From assembly GCA_047967505.1 (NCBI GenBank), contig CM106538.1: DNA of 64,000 nt; one strand, 5' to 3'. Below are positions 22,501 through 32,554 of this stretch, one piece after another. Within the stretch, counting starts at the first letter, position 1, and every line of letters starts with the position of its first letter. The notes below the pieces were generated by a model, which was not told where the DNA came from, searched no databases, and worked only from the letters and a program-made list of their open reading frames with translations. The translations under genes were made by a program, and so were the position numbers. Source of the stretch: Dipteris shenzhenensis (taxonomy: Eukaryota; Polypodiophyta; Polypodiopsida; Gleicheniales).

Positions 22501-24900
22501 GGTATGAATCGAAGCCTTTGAAAAGTCTCCCAAAAAAATATACAATGAAATGACTTTATGAGGGTTCCTTGGAAAGAAGACGTGGATCGCCAAGAGGATT
22601 TGTAGTATTATTAATTTTTCTGGAAGTCAAGGACTTTGATTGTTAAAAGGAGCATGGATACGATGTTAAAAAGTGCATCACAATCCCTAATAGTAGCCAC
22701 ACCATTTAACTAGATTTGATCCATCAAGTCAAAATGCAATACTAGAATCTAACGACTTTGGATGAGATTTAGAAGCATTGCCGCATATTTTATGCCTTAG
22801 GGCAGTCAGTCTCTAAAATAATAATAAACATGTTCGAGCAAGTGCATATTTAAAATACCTCAAATTTACATTGTTTGTATAATTGTTTACCCCTCTTCCA
22901 TACACATATAGGTTGTGGGTTGGAATTTAAAATCCCCCTCCATACATGTGCATACCGTAATTATATTGGGTATGTATTTTTTGAACCCCTTCCTATCTGT
23001 AAGTGGCGTGTAAGTCCACCTAATTAAAAAAAGTTCGTTCTCTTGCACTTAGTACTGAGTGACCCCCTTGGATTCTATGCCTTGCTCCAAACAAATGGTG
23101 TATCTTTACACCACCTAATATTTGTTTGGCATGCCTTTACACACCTATAGGTTGAGTTCAATAAGCTCTTTAATTCCTCAATTTGAGTCATGATTATGGC
23201 CCTATGCATATGTTATCATATTTCCACTATTAAACACGAAAGAAAGTGTAGAGGTGAGTTACATAGTATTATAATTGAACCCAAATTTGGAGTTTACTAG
23301 AGCATTCATGAGTGGAGAACACCACTTACAACTTTGCTAATTTTCAAGGCATATTTGTATGGAGGTGACCCATGTAGTGTTGCAAACTCACCCAATGTCA
23401 AATTTCACCAAGTGCATATTGAGTGGTGATGACCATTCTGAATAAAGCCCAACCAAGAAACTGCAAAAATGTTGAATTGCATGTTCTTGCATACATGTGT
23501 ATATTGCATCATTCAAGGAGTGCCTGGTTCATGACAAGATTAAATTATAGGATCATGCTCAAAAGACGTATGATTGAGATTCTAACTTGAGCATGTTGAC
23601 ACAAGTTTTACATTATGGACTTTCCCATAGTGCTTCTGCAAGTTATGGAAAATTTTATACAATTAGTTCGCAATCCCATATATTCTAGCTATAATTTTTT
23701 AATGTGATGGTTGATTTCCATGTCATAGCTCTTGATACTTTTGATTCGATCTTCTCTATGGTACAAACATTGTGATATACATGTCAAACTTTTTTTCAAG
23801 GAAAGAAACCAAAATTTACTATGCACTTTTGGTATTCAACAATATGCCCCCAAATGGTTCAAAAGTAGCTTCCACATATGTCGAATAATATATGCAATAA
23901 ATGCAATAATACAATGATTAGAAAAATGCACACTATGTTTTAACCTTTTCAAAATTAAGTCATTTTACTTTGTCTAGTGTTCACAAAGACCACATTCATT
24001 TTGGAATTGCAAAAGTGAATTCATAGCTACCTATGAAAGATCCTAAAAGGGTAGAGTGCTTTTCATCTTAATTTTAATAGAAGTATGAAGCATTTTGGGA
24101 ATGAATTAGAGAATGTGGGATAAATTTCATGTGGTGCTAAGATAAAGTTATTATAATATGTAGCAAGAGAACCATTTGTAGTGTGCAAGGAATATTCTCA
24201 TTTATATTGAGAACTAGGGGTGGCATGATGGTATGACTATGGTGCATTGGTAGAGTGATACATGGTAGCGTGATCAATGCTAGGTTCTAACATGACCAAT
24301 GAATTACTTAGCAAAGATTGCACAACAAATCCATATTCACCTCCTAACTTAATTTTACATCATACCATTGAAATGGTTTTTCCATAAGGTTTGATTTTGA
24401 GAGTATCTATGTTGTCTAGTCCATTCTTCAACACCAACGGTGTACTTAATTATTGTGGATGTTAACTATTTCTGATGTGGACTTGGATACCAAGCATCAC
24501 CGTCCATGCCTTCGGTAAATTGAAACCATGGAATTTGATCCTAAGTGTTACCATCCATGCCATCTAGGTAAAACCATGGATCAATATTGTGCATACAGCA
24601 CTGGTTCTTATATATTTCAAAGCTTGTTGTCTCACCACGCTCATAGAATGAGTATTTTGGAAGAAAAGCATGAGATAAGTAAACCTTTTCTAGACTAGGG
24701 ATCTCTAAAAAAGGGGTCACTAGAATGTATGAATATGAATACTTTGAGAGAGAATAGCTAAAGAGTTTGAGGAGGGAGAGATGGGACAAAAATGTATAAA
24801 TAGGAAGAGTTTGAGAGAGATGGGAAGGAAATAGTTGAAGAGGCATGCACTGTAGAAAGGGGCCTACAAATACAAATGTTAAGATTGACCTTATAATATA
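22501..24900. other. AT-rich stretch without a supported gene
   Basis: The + strand just after 22400 may still be tail sequence of the preceding transposon remnant. From about 22800 onward I see no domain, no long frame and no repeat array; the longest open frames are about 60-100 codons of biased composition. Confidence 0.5.
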
Positions 24901-24910
24901 TATTTACAAC

Positions 24911-25249
24911 CCTAAAGGATTATTACACCACTAACAAGGGCTTCATAGTGACGATAATATGAAGCATGTAGTCTATGCAATGAGCTTACTTTTTAAAAAG
25001 ATGTGTGAACACATAATATAATATCCCTCACATCTTAGCTTTCTATTACAATGCTGATCTATACTATCCCTTGACCCTAAAGGATTATTACTCACAAGAT
25101 GCACCAATAACAAGGGGTTCTACATAATGTTATGGAGCAAGTACTCTATGAAAGGAACTTACTTTTTAAAAAGATGTGTGCATACATGATATATTATCCC
25201 TCAACTTTTAGCTTGCTATTACAATGCTAACGTATACTATGCTTAGAAA
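24911..25249. repeat. 165-bp tandem duplication
   Basis: Two units start with CCTAAAGGATTATTAC at 24911 and 25076. Both contain 'cttactttttaaaaagatgtgtg', 'tatccctca' and 'tattacaatgct'. Divergence is roughly 15-20 percent by eye. Confidence 0.85.
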
Positions 25250-26160
25250 ACTATCAATCCACTATTAAACCTTATTACTAAAATGAGAGAGCAAGATTGA
25301 TAAATCCCTTTGATGTTTACGAGGACAATAGTAAAAATCTCATAAATATTTGAACTTCTTGGACATGCTTTTCATTGCACATACCCACAAAAGGTAACTT
25401 TTCTCATTCCTTAATGACTAGATTCGATAAAGCTATGAAAATAATTAATAGATTCAAAGCTACAATAGTCAAATTGAAAAAAAAAAAAAGAATCAAGTTA
25501 CCAACATTTTACTAATGCAACAACATAACATCTAATGTCTTGTTAAGTTTGATTAAAAAACACCCATTTATACCCTATCAAGGTGTGATTGAGAGATTGT
25601 TTTATGTCTAACGAAGGTGCTTATGTTGCACAAGCATCTATTACTCTATCATGGGTTTAAAACAAGTCATGGAGTAAGTAGATTTCCAATCATTGTATCA
25701 GTATGTGCATTAATTCTTAGATTGATGGCAAACGTAAATAACACGCTAAAGGACTTCATGTGCATGTGCATTCTTTGAAATTGTATCCTTCTTCAAAGGT
25801 GTTGCTTTTAAATGAAGCCCACATGTTTTCAAAGAGGAAATTGTATATGTGTCAATATATGCCTTGAAAATTGTAACCGCCATCCATTATGATTGCATAA
25901 AGGAAAGGGAAGGGAATAGCATTGCACATATAAGTCCCTAGGACAAATTGTATTCCTCATGAAATAATGTTGATGTAGACGTTGATGTAGGCATTCACAT
26001 GAGCTTCTAGGCCCTTTCCCTGGGTTTTCCTCTCTAGGAAGGTACGATATTTCATAAAACCATCCTTTTTTAAAAGTCACTTTTTGCACTTCTTTGTGCT
26101 AATATTTATAAGCAAGTAGACAAGCTAGAACAAGAAAGTATGGCAATGATTCTCTTCCTT
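25250..26160. other. No gene recognised
   Basis: AT-rich intergenic sequence with short homopolymer runs. No coding domain or array is visible. Confidence 0.5.
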
Positions 26161-26168
26161 GTTGTGTA

Positions 26169-26882
26169 ATGGAAAGCAATGAGAGTTGTATGCAAAAAGC
26201 TTATAAGTGTCTTTATACCAATGTGGTCTCTACCACATGTAGGGAATGTGAATACACAGACATGGTCTCTTGCTTTCAATGCCTCCCTGTCAGGGGTCGG
26301 TTGGCAAAACGAATCAAATTGAACCCAACCTGCCCATTATGTGGCAAAGTGAAGGAGCTCATCCCTCATACCCTGTGGAGCTGCTTGACCACAAGACAGA
26401 TGTGGTCCAAATTGGAAGTAGAAATTGGAAGTAGCGGTGCGAAAGGCAGGCCTTATGGCCAAGTTTTACCTCGGATCCAATAGGCACATAGCTCTTCTAG
26501 GCGATAGCTCCAAACTTTTGTCCACCTTGCGACATGGCCATATATCCGCGCGGCTGGCCTCATGGCAATCTGGGAAACATGAAACAACATAGTCTTTCAG
26601 CAGGCTGTTAGCATAGGCCACAGGGAGACTGTGATCTTGAGGAAGGTGAAGGGCCTTCTCAAAGACTTTGCAACGATTGTGGCCTCTAAAGAACCAGTGA
26701 TCAACATGGCTCTGCTATCTACAGTCGAAGCCAACCTCTATGTAGGGTAAAGCTGCACATAGCATAGGTCAAGGGTGTGCCCCCCCTTTTCGAGCAAATT
26801 TTGTACAGGGTCTTGAGGTTTGGGATTGACCCCCCCTTTTTTGAATATATATATATATCCCTTTATAATAATTAAAAAAAGA
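26169..26882 (+). pseudogene. LINE ORF2 C-terminus and 3' end
   Basis: The frame 26169-26483 contains LPVRGRLAKRIKLNP and CPLCGKVKELIPHTLWSC, matching the zf-RVT (zinc-binding RT) domain at the C-terminus of plant LINE ORF2. A continuing frame after 26520 reads MAIWETWNNIVFQQ, like the conserved tryptophan-rich segment that follows that domain. A short untranslated stretch leads to a terminal A run at about 26874-26880. The copy is 5'-truncated and stop-containing. It differs from the LINE at 11570 and 39610. Confidence 0.75.
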
Positions 26883-26889
26883 AGAAGGT

Positions 26890-28300
26890 GTTGGAAGCAT
26901 TCTTGCTCTCAGGGGCGTAGTTTGGGGGTCTATTCTCACATTGTGTTGTCCTTTGACACTTTTATGGCAATCAACACCTTGTGGGCATTGTCTTACAACT
27001 TTCCCTCATTCTTTTCACTTATTTTTGAATTCCCTTAAGGCACATAATGTTTATCTTTGCTCTTGATTGATCATGTATATCCTTCATAATTGGTTATGTG
27101 ACGTAAGTCGATCAATGATACTACCACACGGGGGATATTCCCCACTTGGTTGGTTGGCATGTGGGGATTGAACATGATACCCTCTTGAAGTTTGAGTTAG
27201 TAATAGGTGAATAGAACTCAAACATTGACGAGTAGGAATTCAAAAGTGGGTCTTGTGAGTCAAAGTTGCAAACCTTTTTTAGTGTAAGTGGAGAGGGAGT
27301 GCAAGGGTAGGGTCCAATTGAAGCCATAAGAACTCATCAAAAGTTGCACAACCTTTAACATGGGCTTGTGTAGAATGGGTCCCATTATTTAAAAGACTTT
27401 TACACCAAATTTGAGTCCGATCAAGCGCTTGCAATTGGCACTTGTTATAAAGTACTTCTAGGGCCTGATCTTCTAGGCGCTAATTGTTCCCCTGCATAAG
27501 CATATGCTTCATGTGAAGGTTTCAACCATGAAAAGCAATGAAGCTCAATACAGTTGCATGTGTTGCTTGGTACCATGTGGGACCCTTATGCTACCTGATC
27601 CTACATTTGGAAAGATGCCTTTGAAAATTAAACTTTTGTTGTAGTGGCTTCATTGCAAATCTATTACCACTATGGGAAATCCCTAGTTGCACATAAAGCA
27701 AAGTTCACATTTGGACCTTTAAACAAGTGTTTGGTTGTCATGGACCGTATAGTCGTTATGTTGACCAAATGTTGACGTTGGAGTCTAGCATTCAAAGGTT
27801 AAGGCTTTATACAAAGGAAGTGTGAGGTAAGTGGGGGGAGGGGTGGACAACCATGTTGAGTGGCATGGCATGAGGCCACTCAAAGGGATTGTAATTGAGG
27901 CTTTTGATAAACAGAGTGGCCTTGGCCTCACTATCCCTGTGGAAGGTTAAGGAGACTCATGACTAGCAATGGGCAGTTTTCATTGTACTTTTTGACGGTG
28001 GAATTGATTAATGGTAGGACATTAGTGGCAATGCAACATAAAAAATATGTGAATGTCTCAAAAGGGAAGGGGAGGGAATCTTGTGATACGATTGGTAGAT
28101 GGGAAAGGAAGCGGGGTTTCAAGGAGAACGATCGTGAAGGCGAGGAGTTCTTGCCTAGAATGGGGTGAACAAAGCTATGTGAGATATTTTGAGGAGGAGA
28201 CCAGGGGAAATTCCATGGGATTGAGATGGCACAATGCGAGGGTTGCAAGGAAACTCGGAGGTCCACAAGGTTTTTTGGGTGGGGAGCTGAGGTGGAGGAT
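26890..28300. other. Upstream flank of the PAO gene, no gene supported
   Basis: AT-rich until about 27950, then increasingly GC-rich toward the PAO promoter. Overlapping open frames on both strands (for example 27931-28533 on the - strand) are proline/serine-biased and show no domain; I treat them as by-products of GC-rich DNA. Confidence 0.5.
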
Positions 28301-28346
28301 GACGATGACTCAGGAGCCAACGATGGATGTGGTGGAACGAAGAAGC

Positions 28347-28425
28347 TGACGTGGAGGGGGGGAAGCGCGGCGAGAGGAGGACAAGTGGCGGGCATGGAGG
28401 GACGGAGCGGGAAGGGTCCACGTGG
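28347..28425 (+). promoter_or_regulatory. ACGT-core motifs (G-box and TGACGTGG) upstream of PAO
   Basis: TGACGTGG lies at 28347-28354 and a palindromic CCACGTGG, with CACGTG core, at 28418-28425; CCACGTCA recurs at 28625-28632. In plants these cores are bound by bZIP and bHLH factors and often mediate light or abscisic-acid responses. Presence is direct; function is inferred. Confidence 0.45.
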
Positions 28426-28570
28426 AGGGAGGCTGACTGGCAAAGGGGTGGGGGTTGACTGGGCGGGGAGGCGGTGAGGTGGCCGCTTGGAAGGGCCGGC
28501 GTGGCAGATGGCGTGGCGGGTGGAAAAGCACAAATATGCGGTTGAGACCCCTGGAAAAGGGGTAACCGCC

Positions 28571-28579
28571 TATAAAAAG
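28571..28579 (+). promoter_or_regulatory. TATA box of the PAO gene
   Basis: TATAAAAAG lies 241 bp before the ATG in otherwise GC-rich DNA. A start site about 30 bp downstream would give a leader of about 210 nt. There is no ATG between about 28600 and 28812, so the annotated start would be the first AUG of the transcript. Confidence 0.65.
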
Positions 28580-28682
28580 CAAGCGGCTCCCGGTCTATTG
28601 GACGCCACCATTGGACGGTTGTTGCCACGTCATCATCTTCTTGTTCTTCGTCGTCTTCTTTTATTTCTTCTTCACTCTTCAT

Positions 28683-28781
28683 ATCGCCATAGCCTCTGCT
28701 CTGTTTCTGCATATCGCCATAGCCAGCCCCCTCCCCTGCTCTGTTTCTTCATCGCCATAGCCAACCTCCATCGCCATAGCC
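28683..28781 (+). repeat. Four copies of a 12-bp motif in the PAO leader
   Basis: ATCGCCATAGCC occurs at 28683, 28713, 28751 and 28770 within the likely 5' untranslated region. A longer 'tgctctgtttct' stretch precedes two of them. The leader ends in a CTC-trinucleotide run directly before the ATG. Confidence 0.8.
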
Positions 28782-28811
28782 TCCTCCTCCTCTTCCTCCT
28801 CCTCCTCCTCC

Positions 28812-30683
28812 ATGGGTCTCTCCCCCCCCCGCATCGTCATCGTCGGCGCTGGCATGGCTGGCCTCTCCTCCGCTTCCCGCCTCCTCCTCCTCCACCCCTC
28901 CCTTCCCTTTCACCTCACCCTCCTCGAAGCCAGCTCCCGCCTCGGTGGCCGCATCTTCTCCTCCTCCTTCTCTGGTGACCACGTCGAGCTCGGCGCTACC
29001 TGGATCCATGGCATCGACGGTAGCCCCGTCTACAACATCGCCGAGCGCATCGCTGCCGTGCAGGGTGACTGCCCCTGGGAACGCCAGGATGGTTTCCCGC
29101 AGAATCCCGTCACTCGCGCCGAGGGCGGTTTCGTCGTCCAGCCTCAGCTCATGGAGCCCGTGCTGGACGCCTTCAAGAAGGCTATATCGGAGGTGAGAAG
29201 CAGTGCCGGCGCTCTCGACGATTCGCGATCGTGCGAGGAGGGTGCCACGAAAGCTGGGAGCATAGGCTTGTCGCTGAGGCAGGGGCTGAGCGATTTCTTG
29301 TCGCAGCAAGACAATGTAGAGAAGCGAATCGTGGCTTCCGACGGCTATGGTTTGATTCACGGCGAAGGGCGAGAAACGGGGTTCCAGTCGAGAGGCAGGC
29401 GGGGGTGGACGTTGCAATCGTTGCAAGAGTCCGTGTTCTCGATGCTGCAGGACATGGAACGGATCGGAACGGCGTCGAATTCCTTATACGACGTCGATCT
29501 GGAATCGGAGAAAGAGTACGAGGAGTACCCAGGTCCGCATATCACGATCGGCAAGGGATACATTAGCGTCTTGAACGAATTGGCGAGGTGTTTGCCTGCC
29601 GGAACAATTCAATTTGGCAAGAAAGTGCAGAAGATTTTCTGGAATCACTCGCATCCGTTCTCATCTGCGGCTGTTGTATTGAGTTGCGAAGACGGTTCTC
29701 TGATCGAAGCCGACCATGTGATCTTGACTATGTCGCTAGGTGTTCTCAAGTCAGGAACATCGCTGATCCCGCCGCAGGACCCAGCCGAAGGCGGTGCTGT
29801 TTGTAGGTCTGTTCATGAATTGAGAGGTCGTTTGCCCAACGAAGGAGACGCATGCCAGCTCTTCGAGCCTCCGCTGCCCGTGTGGAAGCTCCAGTCCATC
29901 TCCCGCCTCGGCTTCGGCGTAGTGGACAAGCTCTTTCTCTCGGTGGATCCGTCGGCGGAGGAGCGAATCCGCTGCGCGTACACGCAGTTTCTGTACCACA
30001 AGGACTCGGCGAAGGACGGGTCGATACCGAGGTGGATGAGGAAGACGTTCTCGATGTGTCCAATCTACAAGGGGTCGAACGTGCTATTGTGCTGGTTTGC
30101 GGGGGAGGAGGCGATGGAATTGGAGGGGTTAGAGGACGAGGAGGTGATAGAAGGGGTGGTGGAGGTATTGGCGAGGTTTGGGCTGGCGGAAGGAGGCGAG
30201 GGGAGAAGCAAGAAGAGGGAAGGGGGGGAGAGTTCGGATTCTGAGGATGGATGCGAGGAGGGAGAGATGGAGAAGACGAAGCTGAGGAGGATGTTCAGAG
30301 GAGTTCTGAGAAGTAAATGGGGAAGCAATCCTCTCTGCCAGGGCTCCTACACTTACGTTGCAACCGGAGCTTCTGGCCTCGACATCGAAGCTCTCTCTCA
30401 GCCCCTCCCTGAATCTCATCTCTGCTCTCAATCTCCTCCTCCATCTTCTTCTTCTTCTTCTTCTTCTCCATCTTCATCCTCATCCTCTTCTTCTTTGTCT
30501 GAAGGAGAAGATGACGACCTCTTCTCTCCCTTCCTCCCTCAGCCTTCCCCCCTTCAACTCCTTTTCGCCGGTGAAGCTACCCATCGCCGCTTCTACTCCA
30601 CCACCCATGGCGCCTTCCTCAGTGGCGTTCGTGAAGCTGACAGACTCATCCATTACTACCGCTCTTCTTCCTCATTAAAATGA
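28812..30683 (+). CDS. PAO5: PAO5-type polyamine (thermospermine/spermine) oxidase, intronless
   Basis: An intact 623-residue FAD-dependent amine oxidase. Residues 8-21 (IVIVGAGMAGLSSA) are the Rossmann GxGxxG, E39 the likely ribose contact, GGRI 45-48 follows, and ELGATWIHG 59-67 carries the conserved substrate-site histidine (H66). GFGVVDKLFL 367-376 holds the lysine (K373) near the flavin. KWGSNPLCQGSYTY 502-515 and FAGEATHRRFYSTTHGAF 585-602 form the C-terminal FAD/substrate part; STTHGA is typical of the spermine-oxidase/PAO5 group. The family makes spermidine, an aminoaldehyde and hydrogen peroxide by back-conversion. Arabidopsis PAO5 is intronless, cytosolic and prefers thermospermine. 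The C-terminus (SLK) is not a peroxisomal PTS1, consistent with cytosol. Arabidopsis PAO5 is about 533 residues; the excess here is mainly an acidic/Lys-rich insert (461-489) and a Ser-rich insert (541-563). ATG 28812 is the first AUG after the TATA box and begins the fold. Confidence 0.95.
   Translation: MGLSPPRIVIVGAGMAGLSSASRLLLLHPSLPFHLTLLEASSRLGGRIFSSSFSGDHVELGATWIHGIDGSPVYNIAERIAAVQGDCPWERQDGFPQNPVTRAEGGFVVQPQLMEPVLDAFKKAISEVRSSAGALDDSRSCEEGATKAGSIGLSLRQGLSDFLSQQDNVEKRIVASDGYGLIHGEGRETGFQSRGRRGWTLQSLQESVFSMLQDMERIGTASNSLYDVDLESEKEYEEYPGPHITIGKGYISVLNELARCLPAGTIQFGKKVQKIFWNHSHPFSSAAVVLSCEDGSLIEADHVILTMSLGVLKSGTSLIPPQDPAEGGAVCRSVHELRGRLPNEGDACQLFEPPLPVWKLQSISRLGFGVVDKLFLSVDPSAEERIRCAYTQFLYHKDSAKDGSIPRWMRKTFSMCPIYKGSNVLLCWFAGEEAMELEGLEDEEVIEGVVEVLARFGLAEGGEGRSKKREGGESSDSEDGCEEGEMEKTKLRRMFRGVLRSKWGSNPLCQGSYTYVATGASGLDIEALSQPLPESHLCSQSPPPSSSSSSSSPSSSSSSSSLSEGEDDDLFSPFLPQPSPLQLLFAGEATHRRFYSTTHGAFLSGVREADRLIHYYRSSSSLK
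30440..30502 (+). repeat. TCT/TCC trinucleotide repeat coding for poly-Ser in PAO
   Basis: A TTC/TCA-type run in the PAO reading frame encodes residues 545-561, almost all serine. It keeps the frame and is followed by an acidic stretch. It lies in a loop before the last FAD motif and is probably length-variable. Confidence 0.85.
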
Positions 30684-30807
30684 CTTGACTATACCCTGCC
30701 GGATGATTGTTCAAGGTTTTTTGGGTCCGTTGCTGTTGTGCAATTGCAGGCAATCTGTGTGCCCTTGAGTGTTTCACCGAAGAAAAGCGGCCAAAGAATG
30801 TCGACAA

Positions 30808-31045
30808 CAAGCTTCAATTTCCCTTCAAAGAATTCTGTTCTTGTTAATGGCAAATCAGAATTGTTGTATCAAACCTCAAATATGTCCCCGAGACGTAGCG
30901 GAGGAGGCAAGGTTGAGCGTAACCAAAGTGGACTTCTTGTTAATTGGGAAAGAAAATTGCCTATCAGCTGCTTCAATTTCATTAAGAGGACGCTGCTCTT
31001 GTTAATGGCAGACCAGAATAGTTGTATCAAACTTCAAAATTTGGA
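30808..31045. repeat. Direct duplication downstream of PAO, about 160 bp apart
   Basis: CTTCAATTTC, TCTTGTTAATGGCA and TTGTATCAAAC occur in order at about 30812-30880 and again at 30972-31040. Short TTGTATCAAACTT units then recur at 31049, 31101 and 31144. This may be 3' untranslated or intergenic sequence; no AATAAA was found close to the PAO stop. Confidence 0.75.
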
Positions 31046-31159
31046 GAACATTGTATCAAACTTTAATATCTGGAGGATTCAAAATCTGGAGAATAGATAG
31101 TTGTATCAAACTTTAAAATCTGGAGGATATGCAAATTGGACACTGTATCAAACTTTAAA

Positions 31160-31510
31160 ATGCAAATTGGACCAACGTGTGTGCACTTACAGTGTTCGAG
31201 TGGAAATGTGGGCTTCAAACTGGAATTGTAATGCAAATTGGACCTATGTGTGTGCCCTTATAGTGTTCGATTGGAAATGTGGGCTTGGAACTATAGTACT
31301 GATGTTGATAAACCGGAATCGTAATGCAAATTGGACCTATGTGCGTCCCCTTATAGTGTTCGATTGGAAATGTGGGCTTCAAACTAGAGTGATGATGTTG
31401 ATAAACCGGAAGTGTAATGCAAATTGGACCTATGTGTGTGCCCTTATAGTGTTCGATTGGAAATGTGGGCTTCAAACTGAGTGATGATGTTGATAAACCG
31501 GAATTGTTGA
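31160..31510. repeat. 93-bp tandem repeat, four units
   Basis: Units start with ATGCAAATTGGACC at 31160 (a 71-bp shortened unit), 31231, 31324 and 31417. Each contains 'cttatagtgttcgattgg' and 'aaatgtgggctt', and the full-length units contain 'gatgttgataaaccgg'. The open frames at 31101-31484 (+) and 31215-31691 (-) are repeats of this unit, not proteins. Confidence 0.9.
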
Positions 31511-32550
31511 CAAAAAGTTGAGTTGCGTGTGGAAAGCATATGAAAGTAAAGTAGATTCTGCTGTGATGCGTTGTGATGCCTAAAAAGGAAGGTTTGCATG
31601 AGCTCGAATATCTTGCCAGCGCTGCAAAAAGACTTGGAAGTTGGGTGCATGTTGTTGAACAGCAGAGAGGAGCTGTCCCCTCCAAAATCAAATCACATGC
31701 ATTCTACTTGAATACCTACATTGACAGATAGTAGACTCTAGTGTATGTCACTCCTACTTAGATACCCATCTTTTATCTCAATGACAGGTCGTAGTAGCCT
31801 ATAGTGTATGTCACTTGTACCCATGATGCAACCACGTATCGACTTAGCTCTAGATCCAATAAATTCGAAACTAATACATCAGAATCCCTGGACGGAATTA
31901 GACGATTCTACCCATCTCCAAGAAAAATAAAATCAGAGACCCTCGGGTCCTTCGAATTTTATGGGTGCTTGCAAATTGCCAGTTGGATTTGATGATGAAG
32001 CCAGCTTTCGAATCAGCGAGCACGTCTCCGTTATATTTTAATATGCCACATAATGCCAGTGAGGTGCTGCTGCTGGAGATTCACAATGCGATTTTTCCTC
32101 CTACCCAATTGGAGCTTTAAAAGACCATTTCTCTGGCCTTTTTTGCCCACGTTTGCACACCAATCAAACGTGTTCTGCTTTGAGTGGTGGTTGGACACTT
32201 GCCGATTTTCCCCATATATACTCGACTCCTACAATAGGCTCCCTGTCCTACTCCCTATAAAGAGCCAAAAGTTGTGAAGACTACGTCTGAAAAGAATGCA
32301 GCCGCTGTTGAGTCCGGACTGCTTACTGGTGGATTCCAGAGCATTCAGGTGTGGCATGCTTGCAAGCATGATGGAAGTCTGCTGCTGCATATTGGTGCTC
32401 GCTAACAGTCCAGCTCGAGTGTAAGAATCGTGGCATCGTGAGGACTAGAAAGCGCCCCCCATCTCTTCCTTTCTACGCGTGCGCTTCCCTTATCATTTTT
32501 AAGCACATCACCCACCCCCCTTACCGCCAAAACGAAATTCTCTTTTGAAG
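31511..32550. other. No gene recognised
   Basis: Contains a small direct repeat ('tagtgtatgtcact' at 31738 and 31800) and a C-rich stretch near 32500. No coding domain is visible. Confidence 0.45.
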
Positions 32551-32554
32551 CCCA

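Noticed and set aside
27931-28712. Overlapping - strand frames of 200 and 185 codons upstream of PAO
   Set aside because: Proline/serine-biased translations of GC-rich promoter DNA in two frames at once; no domain and no conserved motif.
28749-29426. Long - strand open frame opposite the PAO gene (225 codons)
   Set aside because: It is a shadow of the GC-rich PAO coding strand, with Ala/Gly-rich low-complexity sequence and no domain.
31101-31691. Frames with repeated WTYVCALIVFDWKCGL-like peptides
   Set aside because: Both strands simply translate the 93-bp tandem repeat.
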